Translations under genes and position numbers: made by a program
From: Lepiota brunneoincarnata
Taxonomy: Eukaryota > Basidiomycota > Agaricomycetes > Agaricales > Agaricaceae
Reading direction: 5' to 3'
Assembly: GCA_023014365.1 (NCBI GenBank)
Contig: JAEBUN010000013.1
Location: 1 to 64,000 of the forward strand
Length of the DNA: 64,000 nucleotides
Notes under the pieces: model-generated
What the model was told of the DNA's origin: nothing
Seen by the model: only the letters and a program-made list of their open reading frames with translations
Databases searched by the model: none
Shown: one piece after another, positions 36,015 through 48,634 of the stretch
Layout: the number at the start of each line of letters is the position of its first letter
Numbering within the stretch: position 1 is the first letter of the stretch

Positions 36015-38297
36015 CTACTCACTGAAATCCATAATGGAACCCAACTCCGAATCATCCCCGTCCTCAACTCTCTCGCTCCACGGCCTGGTATCCTTCGCCT
36101 TGCCCTTTCCCTTTGAAATCGCTTCCTCTCGGATGACTGGCTTCACTGTGCTCTCTGCTACTTTCGCAGAGGTCCCCTTCCGCGACCCTTTACCAGTGCT
36201 ACTAGCTGTTTGCCTAGTACTGGTACTAAACGCAGACTCGGATATGTTATCATCACCGTAGTCCCTTTGTTTCGCATTCCGCTCTGTATTCAAACCAAAC
36301 GATCTGTTTACTCCCCAGAAGGACGCGACGAACGCCTTACCTTTTCTTGGCCCCCAATCCCCTGTCCTTCCTTTATCCTCTTCCTCCCAGTCGTTCCCTC
36401 TACCGGTACTGCGATTTGTTGGCCTAGTACTGGTGCTGTACGCGGACTCGGAGATATTATCACCATCAAAGTCCCTTTGTTTCGCATTGCGCTCTGTATT
36501 CGATTCAACCAATCAGTATCCCCTCTCGGGGAGCGCGATGGCTCCTTACCTTTCTTTGGCCCCCAATCTCCTTTTCTCCCTTTCTCCTTTTGCCATTTGA
36601 CGTTCCAAGCACCAACACCATCACCCCCATCCTTCTCTCCAATCGCCTCCCCTTCGTCCTGGACACTCCCTTCCTCTCCTCCCTTCCGCAAAGATCCCCC
36701 TTGCTCAGCTCTCTTCATCAACCTTTCCCTCTCTCTATGCTTCTTCTTCATCACGCTGCAGATGCCCTTGCTGCAAAGTACACCATGCACCGGACACATA
36801 TCCTCTTCTGCAATCACCTTTCTAAACGTCCTCCCTCCAGTCATAGGCGCTTTGGTCCACGAATCCTCCGGTTGTTCTTCCTTACTCTTCCCTTTGGTCC
36901 TATCGGAAGCTGACGACTTGGAGGACGGAGGAGGGGGGCGCGATCTGACCGACGCGGCATTTGGAAACTCAAACCCATCCTCTTCTTCGGAGTCGTCTTC
37001 ATCGTCCGATATCCCTGCAACGACCGAGGGTATGGAAGACGGGATTGGCGCAAGCGATGTTTCAGCAAATTGATGCTGAAGCATCGTGACGGAAGATGAC
37101 CCCCGCGGATTTGTTGGGCGCGAGCTGTTGGACCGTGGTCCTAGTCCAGGGGGAGCAGGAGACTTTGGTGCAGAGAGACCTGGTGGAGTTGGCATAGCGG
37201 CTCCTGGGCTCGATTCTGCCTCGGATGGTGAGAGCGGTTTTGCCCATGCCGATGTGGGAGGTGCTGTATTAGCAGAAGGCGAGCGTGCAAACGGTGACTG
37301 GGGACTGGTCGGCGTTGTTGGGTTCATGATGATTGGCGTTTTCCCTATGTGCACAGATTTGGTATTCAGCAGTATTGCAGGATCTCGGGTAGGACCTACA
37401 AGCATTTGGATTGATCGGCGACTTCGATTTCCCTTTGGTGTTGCCACCGGTTGTGGTGTTTTTCTTCGAGGGTCCAACGTTTTGATTTTTTGTTTGTTGG
37501 TTTGATCCCTCACCCGGAGGCGCTCCACCCTTTCGGGAGGCCCAGGTGCTAGACCCCGGAACTATTCACATCAATAGATATCCGCCCAATGGTTAGCTTT
37601 CAGGCTTACCTATCACAGGTGGTTTTGGCGGCGGTGCCTTGGTCTCGATGGGGAGGGGTCGACAAAGCGATTTGCCCGTCGGATCTTCGTACGGCACATC
37701 ACACCAATGCGTACTCGGGTATGGGAACTGTATTTTCCTGCCCCACGGGATGAGTAAACGGCATTTGGGGGCACCATCAGCGCTCATACATGTTCCTGGG
37801 AGCCAATTCCTTGAACAGATCGTCGTCTGCGTGCAAATAGTTCCATCCTTTGTTAATGTAACCGTCAGGCTCGCCTCATGCATAGCCAAGTGATCGCTTA
37901 CCGTCCTTCTGCGCAGCACGCGCGTTGGAGTATGCACAATAATATATCTTGCTCTTTCGATCCCTTTCTTCCTTTGAAGGGTTTCTCAAAAACTCTCCCC
38001 AGCGATGTTCGCCCAGTAGTTTGTCAAAGGAAGGATATTTTTTAGAAACCTCTGCAATCACCATTCCCCTTGCCTAGTGCACGGTTATTCCTGTTTTGAT
38101 TGAGAAAAGTATACGCGCACCGAAGGCTTGTAATGAACTCCAAAGACGTAATCCTTCCCCGCAACGCACGCGAGCCAAAACATGAACTCTTTAAAATCGT
38201 TTGGCACTTCCATATTGGCGTTAAGCGGGTATGGGTAAACGACTGTGAGGAACTTTGAATCCTCGACAGGCTCGGGTGACTTGGGACGTTTAGGCAT
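36015..38297 (-). CDS. Conserved basidiomycete protein of unknown function
   Basis: The start at 38297 (MPKRPKSPEP) leads to a compact N-terminal domain: FLTVVYPYPLNANMEVP, FKEFMFWLACVAGKDYVFG, then KKYPSFDKLLGEHRWGEFL and YYCAYSNARAAQKDG. A Cys/Trp block (PSTHWCDVPYEDPTGKSLC) follows, then a long disordered Pro/Ser region. Near the end lies a small Cys/His motif, CPVHGVLCSKGIC, possibly zinc-binding. The C-terminus carries an internal duplication with units reading GDWGPKKGK...NTERNAKQRD..DNISESA.STSTR. Introns are likely at about 37863-37911 and 37565-37610; the junction near 38065-38105 is unresolved. One G too many in the run at 37554-37557, and one base missing near 36515, disturb the frame. 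I recognise the family as conserved in Agaricomycetes but know no function. Confidence 0.65.
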
Positions 38298-38946
38298 CGC
38301 GGTTGACGAGGTAAAGAGCTACAGCTTGGGTGGTGAAAAGAGCGAACAAAGTACCAGTTTTTGTAGCCCCGTTTGTCACTGTGTGTACATGTGTGCGCAG
38401 TTGTGAGCCACCTACAGTGTGTTTTATGCTTCGAGAACGTGCAGGAAGTGGCGATGGTGGGTGGGCTCGGGTTGCAGTGATTATCGATCAGTAAGTGTTC
38501 CATGTCTGGAAGGTGCGTGTGCAACTTTACATTCTCTTCACACGTGCTGTCCGGGTTCCTCCAGCCGAGCCCTATATATTGGTGACACATCCTTCCTAAA
38601 TCTAGGGGCCTGAGGCAAAATTTTACTACTACTGAAGGTTCCAAATGAGAAAGAAAGTCGAAATACGGTTACTCGGAACGGAACTATCCTACATTGTCTG
38701 AGAGCTTCGGTAGGAAGAGAAGCGAACTGTGCCGCAGTGAAGAAGTCCCACAATTGAAAGTAACCCATATATAGGATCTACTATCCGCTGTAACACCATT
38801 TGAGGACGAGATGGTGCCAATGATTTGAACGCGGAAGCGAGGTATCGGGTGTAGTGGCGAACGGCTCTCGGACGCTTATCCCGGGATAGCTCGAGTGGAA
38901 TCTCCACGGGATGGTGAGCACAATAAGGTAAGGAGTGACGAACAGG
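38298..38946. other. Intergenic region
   Basis: It holds the promoter side of the conserved unknown gene on the left and the 3' end of the tandem membrane gene on the right. ORFs overlapping here look like chance. Confidence 0.45.
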
Positions 38947-41900
38947 CTATTCTCGAATAGCTTCCAGAAGATGCTTCAGATCAAAAGCATCACCCGGGTA
39001 TTTTATCATGAGCCGCATCAATACGCCGTATGCCACAGCGGTAATAACGCATGAGGCCAGAGTAAAGCGTCCAGCAGTGCGGTCTCCCACCAGAGCTAGT
39101 TCTTCAACCTGTCCTTCCCCTGTCACGGACATAGCATCATTCGTGATGATTGATTGATTCGATCCATCCACGTAGAGTCCGTCAGTGAAGGCTTTGCTCG
39201 CGGATAGGAGGAAGCTGTTCATAATTTCGTTAATCGTGCTCAGGTCGTGAACTGGTACTCCTTGAGGAAATGCTTTCCACTCCATCGACGTGTTGGTGAG
39301 GAATAGTTGAGTACTCGTCAGTCCGATCCATGGACTCACGCTCGAGTCATCACAATCGGCCGAGTCGACCATCGATCGTGTGAAGATAGTCCTGGCCGCA
39401 TCAAGAGGGATGTTTCCAACGGGAGGGAGGCCATAGCGAGCCACAGTTAGGCTACCCGTGCCTCTTGCGAGTTGTGCCTGGCCTCCGGAGAGTTCCATGC
39501 GGGGATCGCAGACGAGGATGGAGGAAAGAGGTGACACCCAACGAGAGGTGCCAGCCGACGACGAGTTGAGTCCAAGTCTGGAAGAGTGAACCAATGTCGG
39601 TATACCGTTAAGATTTAAGATGGATCTTGAATCCTCGTCAGGACTTATTGGGAACGAATCGTTCGTCCCAGCAAACAGATAGGCAGTCAATGCGTCTGGT
39701 TGCACGTCCAGGTAACGGTATAATGTGAGAACTCCTACATAACGGATCAATCGAGGCGTTTACAATCAACACTTGTTAGGGGACTCACCTCCGAGATAAA
39801 CTAGATCCGGCAAGGGCTCACTCCAGAGCTTCCATGGTTGTCCATCAATAATCCAAACCGTATCGGCTTCGTGCGCCACCATTTGTGGAACCCTCCACGA
39901 GCACGTATAGTTGAAGTGAACGACGTCGGTAGGGAAATTGACGTCCCCCACTATATCGCCCCGAAACGACGATTGATCAAGCCATCCGATTATCCAGTTA
40001 GATGGAACATTGAGCCCAAACTCCGAAAATTCATGGTGTTCCATCATGATCATAAGGTCGGAGCGGCCATCGTGAAAGTCGAGATTATTTGCGTTCTCGT
40101 CACCTTGAGCGGAAGTTAGCCGCCTCAAGTCGGCCACATTGAGGATAGTCTTCGATAATTGCAGGGTATTCGACACCGATAACGCACCAGGTGCAATGGA
40201 ACTGAGTGCTGTCAACACCAGCGAAATGAAGAACGCGACACGAAAGGTCGTACTGGGTCTCCGTGTAAAAAAATATCGTGCCCTGTCGTCAATTCCAGAT
40301 GTCAACCGCGAGACACGGTCACTGATGCCAGGTACCAGAACGGGCGAGTCTGTCTTCTGGAGGGACCATTCGCTACTGAAGGCAAGTGTGGTAGCTTCTG
40401 AGGCTAACCATATGGCTAAAGCCTGCCAAAGGATGACGAGAACAGTGGACAGTGCTCTGACCTCTGTGGATCCTAACGGAAGTCGAACGACAATCGGATG
40501 AGACTGGCAGAGGGAAACCAAGAGAAGATATGCGATCTCCATGAGGACGAAACAGACCAGGCGCGGGGCGAGAGATAGTCTACTCGGCCTATCCTGATAC
40601 CCTTTCCGTTCGATGTCCGGGAAAAACCTGTAGACACAGTGAGCAACTGTACCCAGAGATGAGGATTGAGGCCCACTAACTTGTCCTGTATCACGTCATA
40701 GTGAATTAACGTCTCCAATTTGAATGGTGGGAGTTTCCATGACTCGAGGAGGAAGTGATTAGTGAATAGTGCAATGGTGGCTGCAATTACTAGAACGATC
40801 ATCGTAACCAGCAAGGGTTTGCTTGCAACAAGAACTAGCCGTTTGACCTGAGTAGTTCCTCGGACGGTTAGCAAATGTGGTGGAACTGGCAGCTCCGGGT
40901 CTTCGTCTTGAAAGAACGAGGACCACCCTTTAGCACTAGAATTCATGACCGTCATGAGGTTGTGCTGGATTTCCTTAATGGGGAGGATCCCAACGTCGAA
41001 CGGGTCGGAGGGTATGGAATCAAAATTCAGGGATGAATCATTAAGAAAAACTCGAGCTGCCAGAGCGCCAAAACGGATTTCTGCCGTTTCGTCTTCGCAT
41101 TCTAATGTATCCAGCAGGCCGAGCCCAAGGACGGTGTTAGCGCCTTCTGGAGTAATATTGTCCACAAGTGTGCCATTCTGATCAGTTGATATGACACTAA
41201 TAATGGCGTCTGCTTGCGATAACAGTGCCCGCCCATTAAGGATATTGGCCTGCGGATCGCAGAGGAGGAAGGTGGCGAGAGGAGTGTTGAAGAGCCCATC
41301 CGAACTATCGAAGTCAACGAAATGAAATCCGGAGGAGTTGTACAAGGTGGGTAAGTGATCAAGGTTTAGACTCCTGCTCCTATTTTGTTGCAGATTCGGG
41401 AATGAACTGTTCCATCCATGAAACAAGTATCCAGATAACCCCTTCTGCGGACCTGTATCTGGAAGGATGTCGGGGAAGCCGTGGATAATAAAAGTCTGAT
41501 TAGTGGAAAATCGGTACATGGGCATCATTCCTAGGAAAATACAAAGTCAGGATTTACAATGAAATTTGAGAATCACATAACGAACTAACCGCCAGCAAAT
41601 TCTGTTTTGGGAATTGGAGTAGTCCAGGGGTACCACGCAAATCCCCCAGCATACCACGTAGTATTCCAAGCGGATTGGTTTACCGATGGTGCCTCCCACC
41701 AACACTTCATATCGTACGCCAGCACGTCTGTCTCATACTCCAAATCTCCAGCCGGGTGGGTGGAATTAATATTCGGCCATCCAACGATGACACCTCCAGT
41801 CGTCCCAAAACCAAAAGGGGATCGCTGTCTCAGTTCCAGTTCAGTAATGAGCCCTCCCCGAATAATGGGGTCATTCAGAACTGTGTCTATGTTCCCTTGA

Positions 41901-42433
41901 GTGAACGAGAAATTGGTGATCTTGACGCTGGTGGGAACGGGACGAGAGGCATCATCAACGCGAATTACACCAGGTGCGAGGCCTGCCAGGGCAACCAGTA
42001 CCCACGAGGTCAGAAACGAAACTCGATAAGAAGCACTCGCTTCCTTCATTATGAAGTACCTGGCCCGGTTCATTAGTCCAGACGTCAGAGTCGATACCAT
42101 ATCGGTGTGATGAGGGATAAGTCTCCTCGTGGCACGAAATCGGTTGTACCATTCGCTGCTGAATCCATGGGAAACACAGTCCTGGGCATTTATGGTCGCG
42201 ATTGTATGCCACGAGATAAATAGGACGGTAAACCCGGCCTGCGCCTGTGTAGTCGAGAGTGGTAAGAGACAAGGGATTGGTTCGATTAGACAAGTGATGG
42301 CGATAGAGATGAAGGATGCTTCCAAGGCCAGGAACATGAGAGAACGGATGAGGAGTCTTCGGCGAAGTTCGAGATCGTGAGTGTCATGTGTTGGATAGGC
42401 ATATTGCAGGGGCATTGCCACTGTAAGGTCCAT
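38947..42433 (-). CDS. Large membrane protein with internal duplication (tandem gene A)
   Basis: I do not recognise a named family. Four exons (42433-41590, 41530-40681, 40627-39789, 39734-38947) join without error into 1107 codons including the stop, so 1106 aa. The protein is two homologous halves. Each half has two hydrophobic helices at its start, a FSSEW motif between helices, an YRVSFL/FRVAFF..APG helix, an extracellular-type segment with a GW..W motif and N-x-S/T sites, then a second segment with YLF.G..SF, LNLD.LPTL, LLCDP and a last helix. Intron positions match in both halves (39735-39788 and 41531-41589, both phase 1), and intron 40628-40680 joins the halves. It is probably a plasma-membrane or secretory-pathway protein. 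The neighbour at 44-47.6 kb is a paralogue in the same orientation. Confidence 0.8.
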
Positions 42434-42491
42434 GCCTTTTTCGAGTTTTCAAAGGCGCAGCCTTGGTTTAAGCTAGGTAAAGCGACAGCGT

Positions 42492-42497
42492 TATATA
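42492..42497 (-). promoter_or_regulatory. TATA box of tandem gene A
   Basis: TATATA on the minus strand lies about 59 bp upstream of the ATG at 42433. The paralogue has a TATA box at nearly the same distance. Confidence 0.45.
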
Positions 42498-43978
42498 GGC
42501 ATGTCTACCTTAGGCTCGACTGGTCGAGAAAACGAGAGAATGAATATCCAGGGGACGAGCATGATGGTCGCCAAAGTACTTCAATTTTGGATGCCCAACT
42601 GGAAGCGTACAGCCCCCAAGTTGAAGCGAACACGAGATTTTTATAGTGCCGCGATGATTATCACCGTGCCGAACATACTCCCCTCCCCGAAGAGAAATGG
42701 ACATCTTGAATGGCTTGAGGGCAAAAAGGTCGTACTGACTGTATACTTCAGTACCGGGTCAGCTTTTTGAAGAAACCTCATTGTGTAAATCTATACCTAA
42801 ATGCTGAAACTTTACGAGTTGGATAATTCGAGCCGGCAGTGTTGAAATGGCGGTGATGCTGGGGACCGGCATACACCGAAGAGGTCTACCAAATTTAACC
42901 TGTAAATTGTGCCTTCCTTGCTCGCACTCCCTTTTCTACCTCATACCCCGCTCTGCAGTACCATAAAGGAAGAGCATCGTGAGTGGGCTGTCGCAGCTCT
43001 CGATATAGAGGCTCTCTATGTTTCACAAAAAGTCCGACCCTTATTTAATGGTATTCGGCACAGATTCGTACAATCATCATCATTATTTCTAAGAGCCAGA
43101 GAAACGTCAATATTAATCTGATGCTCGGGTGGTTGATGGCGAAAATTCGCTTGTTCTGATTGCTAAAATGAATCAGACTACTATCAATGACGCGTGAGAT
43201 AGCAAACCTTGAGTGACTAGGGTACATATGAATAACCGGTACCAAAAGCCAGGACAATCGGCTGGGAAAGTTCTCGGCCGCTCAGGTTATATCCAGAAAT
43301 TGAGGAAAATCCAGTTATGGGGCCGCTCGTCACGGATCGCTGCAACCCAGAACCAGTGTCCGCCTGTCCCACCACCATCAACAGTGCTATTCCGAGCCAT
43401 CTTTATAGCCGGCGCTGGCTCCCACGTCATGGCCCGAGGCTCTTATCAGTTGTTGGATTTAGGGTTGATATCAGAGAGATGCTGGCTTATTGATGGCCAT
43501 GATGTCGGGGCCATCCGTCTGCCAGCCCATCATCACGGGAAGTACGATTGTATCTACCGTCTCAAAAGAACAAGATACTACCGCTCCTGAGTGTCTGATG
43601 CTGGCTGCGCCTGTCAGTATATAAATTAGTGATCCTCTGGGCGGCCGGCATGAGGGTTAAGAGATCATTTCTGTCATGAAGACGGCAAATCCCGGGCTGC
43701 GGTCAAATCTCCCATCGGTTTCGCTTCACGCTGCACGCGAAATACTCGACGTACTAATGTACCATGACTCCCATAGAGTGAGATCACCTCCTATTGTTCG
43801 TATCCACTCCATGGACCCACCCTCAAGTCTCAAGCTCCTCTCTCTTTCAGTTTTATTTCGCTGTTCTATCTTATCCACGAAAGCGGTTTGAATTTCTTGA
43901 ATAAACATGAAGAAATGCTTGTGTGTGCTCAATTGAGATTCAGGCGTCCTGTTAATTTAGAGGCCTTCTAATTCTGTT
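42498..43978. other. Intergenic spacer between the two tandem paralogues
   Basis: About 1.5 kb without a recognised gene. It lies upstream of gene A and downstream of gene B. Confidence 0.45.
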
Positions 43979-46900
43979 TTACATCCATAAAGCTTTGGAA
44001 GGAAGGAGATCTGTGCAAAAGAAAAGACTGTTAGGATCCACTATCGCATGGTTAAAGTGTAAAACGCACCCTTTGAGACTACCCTCCAATTCGTCCTCGA
44101 ACAAATCCACCAAATGGGCCAAATCGAAAGTGACGCCCATGTCCCTTGTGATCATCCATACCAACCAACCGGATGTCATCACGGCAAACACCCAAAGACC
44201 GAGCGCCATACTCCCAAGTGACTTTGTACCCACCAATGCCAGCCCCTCTACTTCAACGAGACCCATGACTGAAATCGTCTGCGGTGTGATCCTAGACTCA
44301 TCCGTGGCATCGACAGTGTAGTCCATCTGTATACGCCTTGCTGGAAGAAAGGAAGAAGCTGTCGATATTGGCGTTTATAGTGTCTAGGTCATTTAGGGGG
44401 ACACCCTGCGGAAAGTTGTCATAGTCCATCGAAGTATCCCGCAGGAACACTCGAGCAGAGAGGATCGTTGTCCACTGTATCGATAGTCAAGTCGCGGATG
44501 TCGAGCGTGTTGAGGAGCGAGCTCGAGAAGATGGTGTTGACAGCCCCAGTGGGCACATTTCCGATGAGTGAATTGCCCGATTGGATGACTTTCAACTGAT
44601 TCGTAATCGAAAGTCGAGCACGACCGCCTGAGATCGTTTCGTGAGGGTCGCAAAGAAGAAATGCGGAAAGTGGTGAGATCCAGTTGGAGGTTCCGGTAAT
44701 CGAGGCGTTCATCTCGAACCCAAAAGGATGAAAAAGAGTAGGCAGTCCATTAAGGTTGATAAAGGAGCGCTGGTCCTCGTCGCTGCTGGCAAGGAACGAG
44801 TCATTCGTACCGACGAGCAGGTACGCAGTTCGTGAGTCGGGTTGGACATCAACGTCACGGCACATAGGCAAGATCCCTACTCCAACCTCAGATCTTCGAA
44901 TACGGAAACAATCACGAGCTCACCTCCGCGATACGACGTATTCGCTAAAGGGTCGTTCCAGGTCACCCAAGCTTGTCCATCGACTACCCACGCCGTATTC
45001 TCTCCTGGTTGCACCTGTGGTACCTCCCACGTGCAGATATGTCTAAACGCTACCAAATCCGTCGGATACTCGACATCGCCCACCACTGTGCGAATTGACT
45101 TCCTGTCCACCCATGGTATGAGCCAATTCGGCTCAACATCAAGCTGAAACACGGTATCTTCATGATGCTCTATCATCCCCAAAGTTAACGCCCTGTCTGT
45201 CAAGAAGTCCAAATTATTCGAATTCTTAGGCTCCTGTCCTGTGTCCAAAGCCCTTAGATCTGCAACATTCACCTTGACGTCGATTTTTTGGTTGGACTTG
45301 ACCACGGACAATGCTCCAGGCGCAATGGAATTCAATCCCACCAGTGCGAGGGATACAATGAAAGCCACCCTGAATGTGAGACTCGGCTTTCCGGGCCCAA
45401 AGAAATAGCTCGCGCGGTCATTCCCACCTGACGTCAGCCTTGACACGCGATCTGTAAGCCCTGGAACAACGATATTGAGCCTGCGTCGTTGGCGAGACCA
45501 TTCGCTGCTGAACGCGAAAGATGTCGCGGTGGAGAGGAGGAAGATTGCAACCGCGTGCCAAGAAATGAAAAAGACTGTGAATCCACCCTTGATTTCCGAG
45601 GCAGAGAGGGGCACCGATATAAAAATCGGACGAGAGGCACACGAAAATACAAGGACAGTGAACGAGACCTCCAGCACAAAGAAGATGATGAGGCGGGAAA
45701 GGAGGCTGCGGAATCGCGGCTTGGTATTGAGGAGCCTGGCTGGTAGTTTGCTAGAAGGTCCTGCTTGGTTGTGGGTCAGAACCTAACCCATTCGCAGAGA
45801 ACTAGAACATACATTTGATTCCCGGAGCTGGTTAATTGCCCATACTTTATGAGAGTCTCCAGTTTGAATCCGGGTACCCTCCAAACCCTCAGATAGGCAC
45901 ATTCTGCGATTAAAATGAGCGCAGTGAGCCCGTTCAACAATTGTGGTGACCATCAACCCTGTGTTGGCCACCAACGCCGCTCCCGGGCCGTGCACCATCC
46001 CCTGAACGCCAATGAAAAACAACTCCGAATCAGTCGCGGGGTCCTTGTCATAATCCCTGACATATGACGAAAACCCCTTCGCAGCCGAGTTCAGGAACTT
46101 GGTGAGGTTCCGTTGGACAGCGTCCAATGGCAACATACCCATGTCAAAGCTCGGCACAGAACTCGAGGAATCAGCGCCGAAGTTTAACGAGGAATCGTTG
46201 AGCAGCACAGTCGCTGCACGAGCTCCAACGCGCATGTCGTTGGTATCATCGTCAACTTCCATAGCATCCATCAAACTCAACGAAAGCACTACGTTGGCAG
46301 CGTCCGGTGATATGTTGCCGACCCTCGGGGAACCATTAACTATTGGGGTTGTTTCGAGGACCGTGATACTTGTGTCGCTTGGGTTGAGCAATACCTTCCC
46401 ATCCATGATCTGTGCCTGGGGATCACAGAGGAGGAAAGTCACGAGTGGTGTTTGAAAAAGGGCTGTTGCTCCCTCGACATCGGTAAAAATGAACCCTTCG
46501 GGGTCGTACAACGTCGGCAGGCCGTCAAGGTTCAATGTCTTGCCCCTGGCTCCGAACCCATCAGGAACTGTGCTATTTCTGCCGAAGAAGATGTATCCCG
46601 ATAGACCCATGGGAGGTACCACACCGAATGGGTCTGGATAGTCATCTGGGACGGGATGATCCTGGTTGATATCAAAACGATACATCGTCATCATTCCTTG
46701 ATTAGATTGCTTGAGTGAATTGATAGTATAGAGACGAGGCGTAGTGATCAAGCAACGTACCACCCAAAAACTTGAGATCGGGAAGCGGGGTATTGTATGG
46801 ATACCAGACATACCCACCGGCAAACCACGTGGTATTCCACTCCGTCAAATTGACAGAAGGACGCTCCCACCAACAGGACAGGTTGAATACTAGAACATCA

Positions 46901-47598
46901 CTGTCGAAGCTCAAGTTCCCAGTCAAATTAGCAATCGACACATTCAGCCACCCAACGATCATATTCTCCTGCGTCGTGAACCCAAAAGGTGATTGCATTC
47001 GCTGTTCAAGATCGAGTACGAGACCAGCCCGTACTATAGGATTGAGAAGGACCGAATCGCCCGTGTCGCCTCCTGTGACCGTAAAATTGGTGACATTGAG
47101 CCCCGTCGCAGTCGATATGGACACATCATCGAGGTTAATTGCTCCAGGTGCGATACCTCCCAGGGCGACGAGTACCCAGGTAGCGAGGAAAGATAGTCGA
47201 TATGTTAGGCTTGCCTCTTTAGCTAGAAAATATCTGATGTGGTCAAAAATGCTGGAAGTTACAGTGGAAACGACGTCTGTGTCGCCGGGCACAAGACGTC
47301 TTGTCTCCAGAAAGCGGAGGTACCATTCGCTGCTGAACCCGTGCATGATGACATTTTGTGCATTCAGGATAGCAACCGTGTGCCAGACGATGAGAACCAC
47401 GGTAAGACCAGCTTTTGCCTGCGTGGAGGTGACCGGGAGGTTACAAGGGATTGGATTGGCGAAGCATGCCACCGCAAGGGCAATGAACACGACCTCTAGA
47501 AAGAGGAATACTGATAGCTGGACCAAGTGCCGTCTCCTGAGGGTCGGGTCGTGTTCTGGCAACAGCCGGGTTATGGCTGGGCGGTTGTCGAAAGCCAT
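43979..47598 (-). CDS. Large membrane protein with internal duplication (tandem gene B), frameshifted
   Basis: Paralogue of gene A with the same two-half layout. The start MAFDNRPAITRLL at 47598 is followed by the first helices and FSSEWYLRF. Intron 46697-46760 (phase 1) corresponds to the first intron of gene A, and intron 44877-44923 to the last. The first half reads cleanly to about 45960. One or two bases are then lost within the helix (LLNGLTALILIAECAYL is in another frame). The junction of the halves (about 45780-45835) is unclear. In the last exon single-base shifts lie near 44447 and 44310, since ARVFLRDTSMDYDNFPQG and VDATDESRITPQ need other frames. At least three indels against none in gene A suggest real decay of this copy, unless the sequence is faulty. 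Confidence 0.7.
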
Positions 47599-47644
47599 CG
47601 TGGAAGGTCAACTTCCTCCAACGTGGGACGCAGTTCACCTGTGA

Positions 47645-47650
47645 TATATA
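47645..47650 (-). promoter_or_regulatory. TATA box of tandem gene B
   Basis: TATATA lies about 47 bp upstream of the ATG at 47598, mirroring gene A. Confidence 0.45.
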
Positions 47651-48079
47651 ATGTCGGTGCCCCACGAACGTGTGAGTTACCTGATGCACTCATTCTGATG
47701 TATCCCGATTCGTTCAACAGATGATGTTGAGAGTGTCGAAGCCGAGAGCTACCACTAGGAATCCAATCATCTCAGCCTGGGTAGTGATTGGCTGCAATTC
47801 GTCAGTCAGCCGCAAAGAAAGAAACATCAAACGGACAGAAACGGTGAACGTAGTATTAATGACGTTGAGCGATGATAAGAATGTGATGACGGTGACGGTG
47901 TGATGATCCTCAACAAAAGCACCACAGTGATGGTGATCTGGGCGTCGAGCTTTCGGGAAGTTGGGCTATACGGATTCCATTTACGTCGGTGCTAGTAATC
48001 AACATCATACGATTAAGCAGGATCTAGCCTGAAAATAAGTATAGGGGCTGCCCAACAAGCACAGGATGAAAAGCTCACA
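47651..48079. other. Intergenic region
   Basis: No gene recognised between tandem gene B and the hypothetical gene to the right. Confidence 0.45.
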
Positions 48080-48634
48080 TCAGAAGACATTCCCAAGGAT
48101 AGATTTGACTTGACTGATCACAACATCGTCTCTGTCTCCATCGCCACCTTCCCTAGCCTCCAAAACCAACCCAACCAACTCTTGCAACACCGCCGGGAGT
48201 GTCTCGATTGTTCCCACTGGCTTTCGCAGACGCATCGTCACCCCATCAAAGCCTTGCACGCTGGTTTGGATGTAGTCCATCTCGTCACCGGTCTCAACAT
48301 TCGTTGACTTGGGCAGCAAGATCCTTTCAATGGGACGACTGGTCAAGGGCTGGTCAATGACCCACGTATTCCTAAAGTTTCTGGTGGGTGGTAGATCCTT
48401 GGTTTGTTCAGCCAAGGCAACGAGTCCGGCAAAATCCGCTTTCTGCAGCACAAGCACCTTTCCTGCTGCATCAATGGCTATTTTTCCCGGTGAGTCGAAA
48501 AGCGCGAGTGTAAATCCTTCAGGCTCCGCTGGAACATTCCTAAGAACGGCGATTTGGAGAGCGGTGCGGGTTGGAGTGAATGGTGCTGCGTATGGACTCG
48601 CACGCGAGTGCCACCCGGCGATCGTGGATGGCAT
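48080..48634 (-). CDS. Hypothetical protein, about 184 aa
   Basis: I recognise no family. The ATG at 48634 (MPSTIAGWHSR) opens an uninterrupted frame to a TGA at 48080-48082. The composition looks coding, with regular alternation of hydrophobic and charged residues: LQIAVLRNVPAEPEGFTLALF, here in two parts LQIAVLRNVP and GFTLALFDSPGKIAID, then FAGLVALAEQTKDLPPTRNF, TSRPIERILLPKS and LPAVLQELVGLVLEAREG. It has no signal peptide within this start, no membrane helix and no clear intron. The true start may lie further upstream, since the open frame extends to about 48682. Confidence 0.45.
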   Translation of the reverse strand: MPSTIAGWHSRASPYAAPFTPTRTALQIAVLRNVPAEPEGFTLALFDSPGKIAIDAAGKVLVLQKADFAGLVALAEQTKDLPPTRNFRNTWVIDQPLTSRPIERILLPKSTNVETGDEMDYIQTSVQGFDGVTMRLRKPVGTIETLPAVLQELVGLVLEAREGGDGDRDDVVISQVKSILGNVF

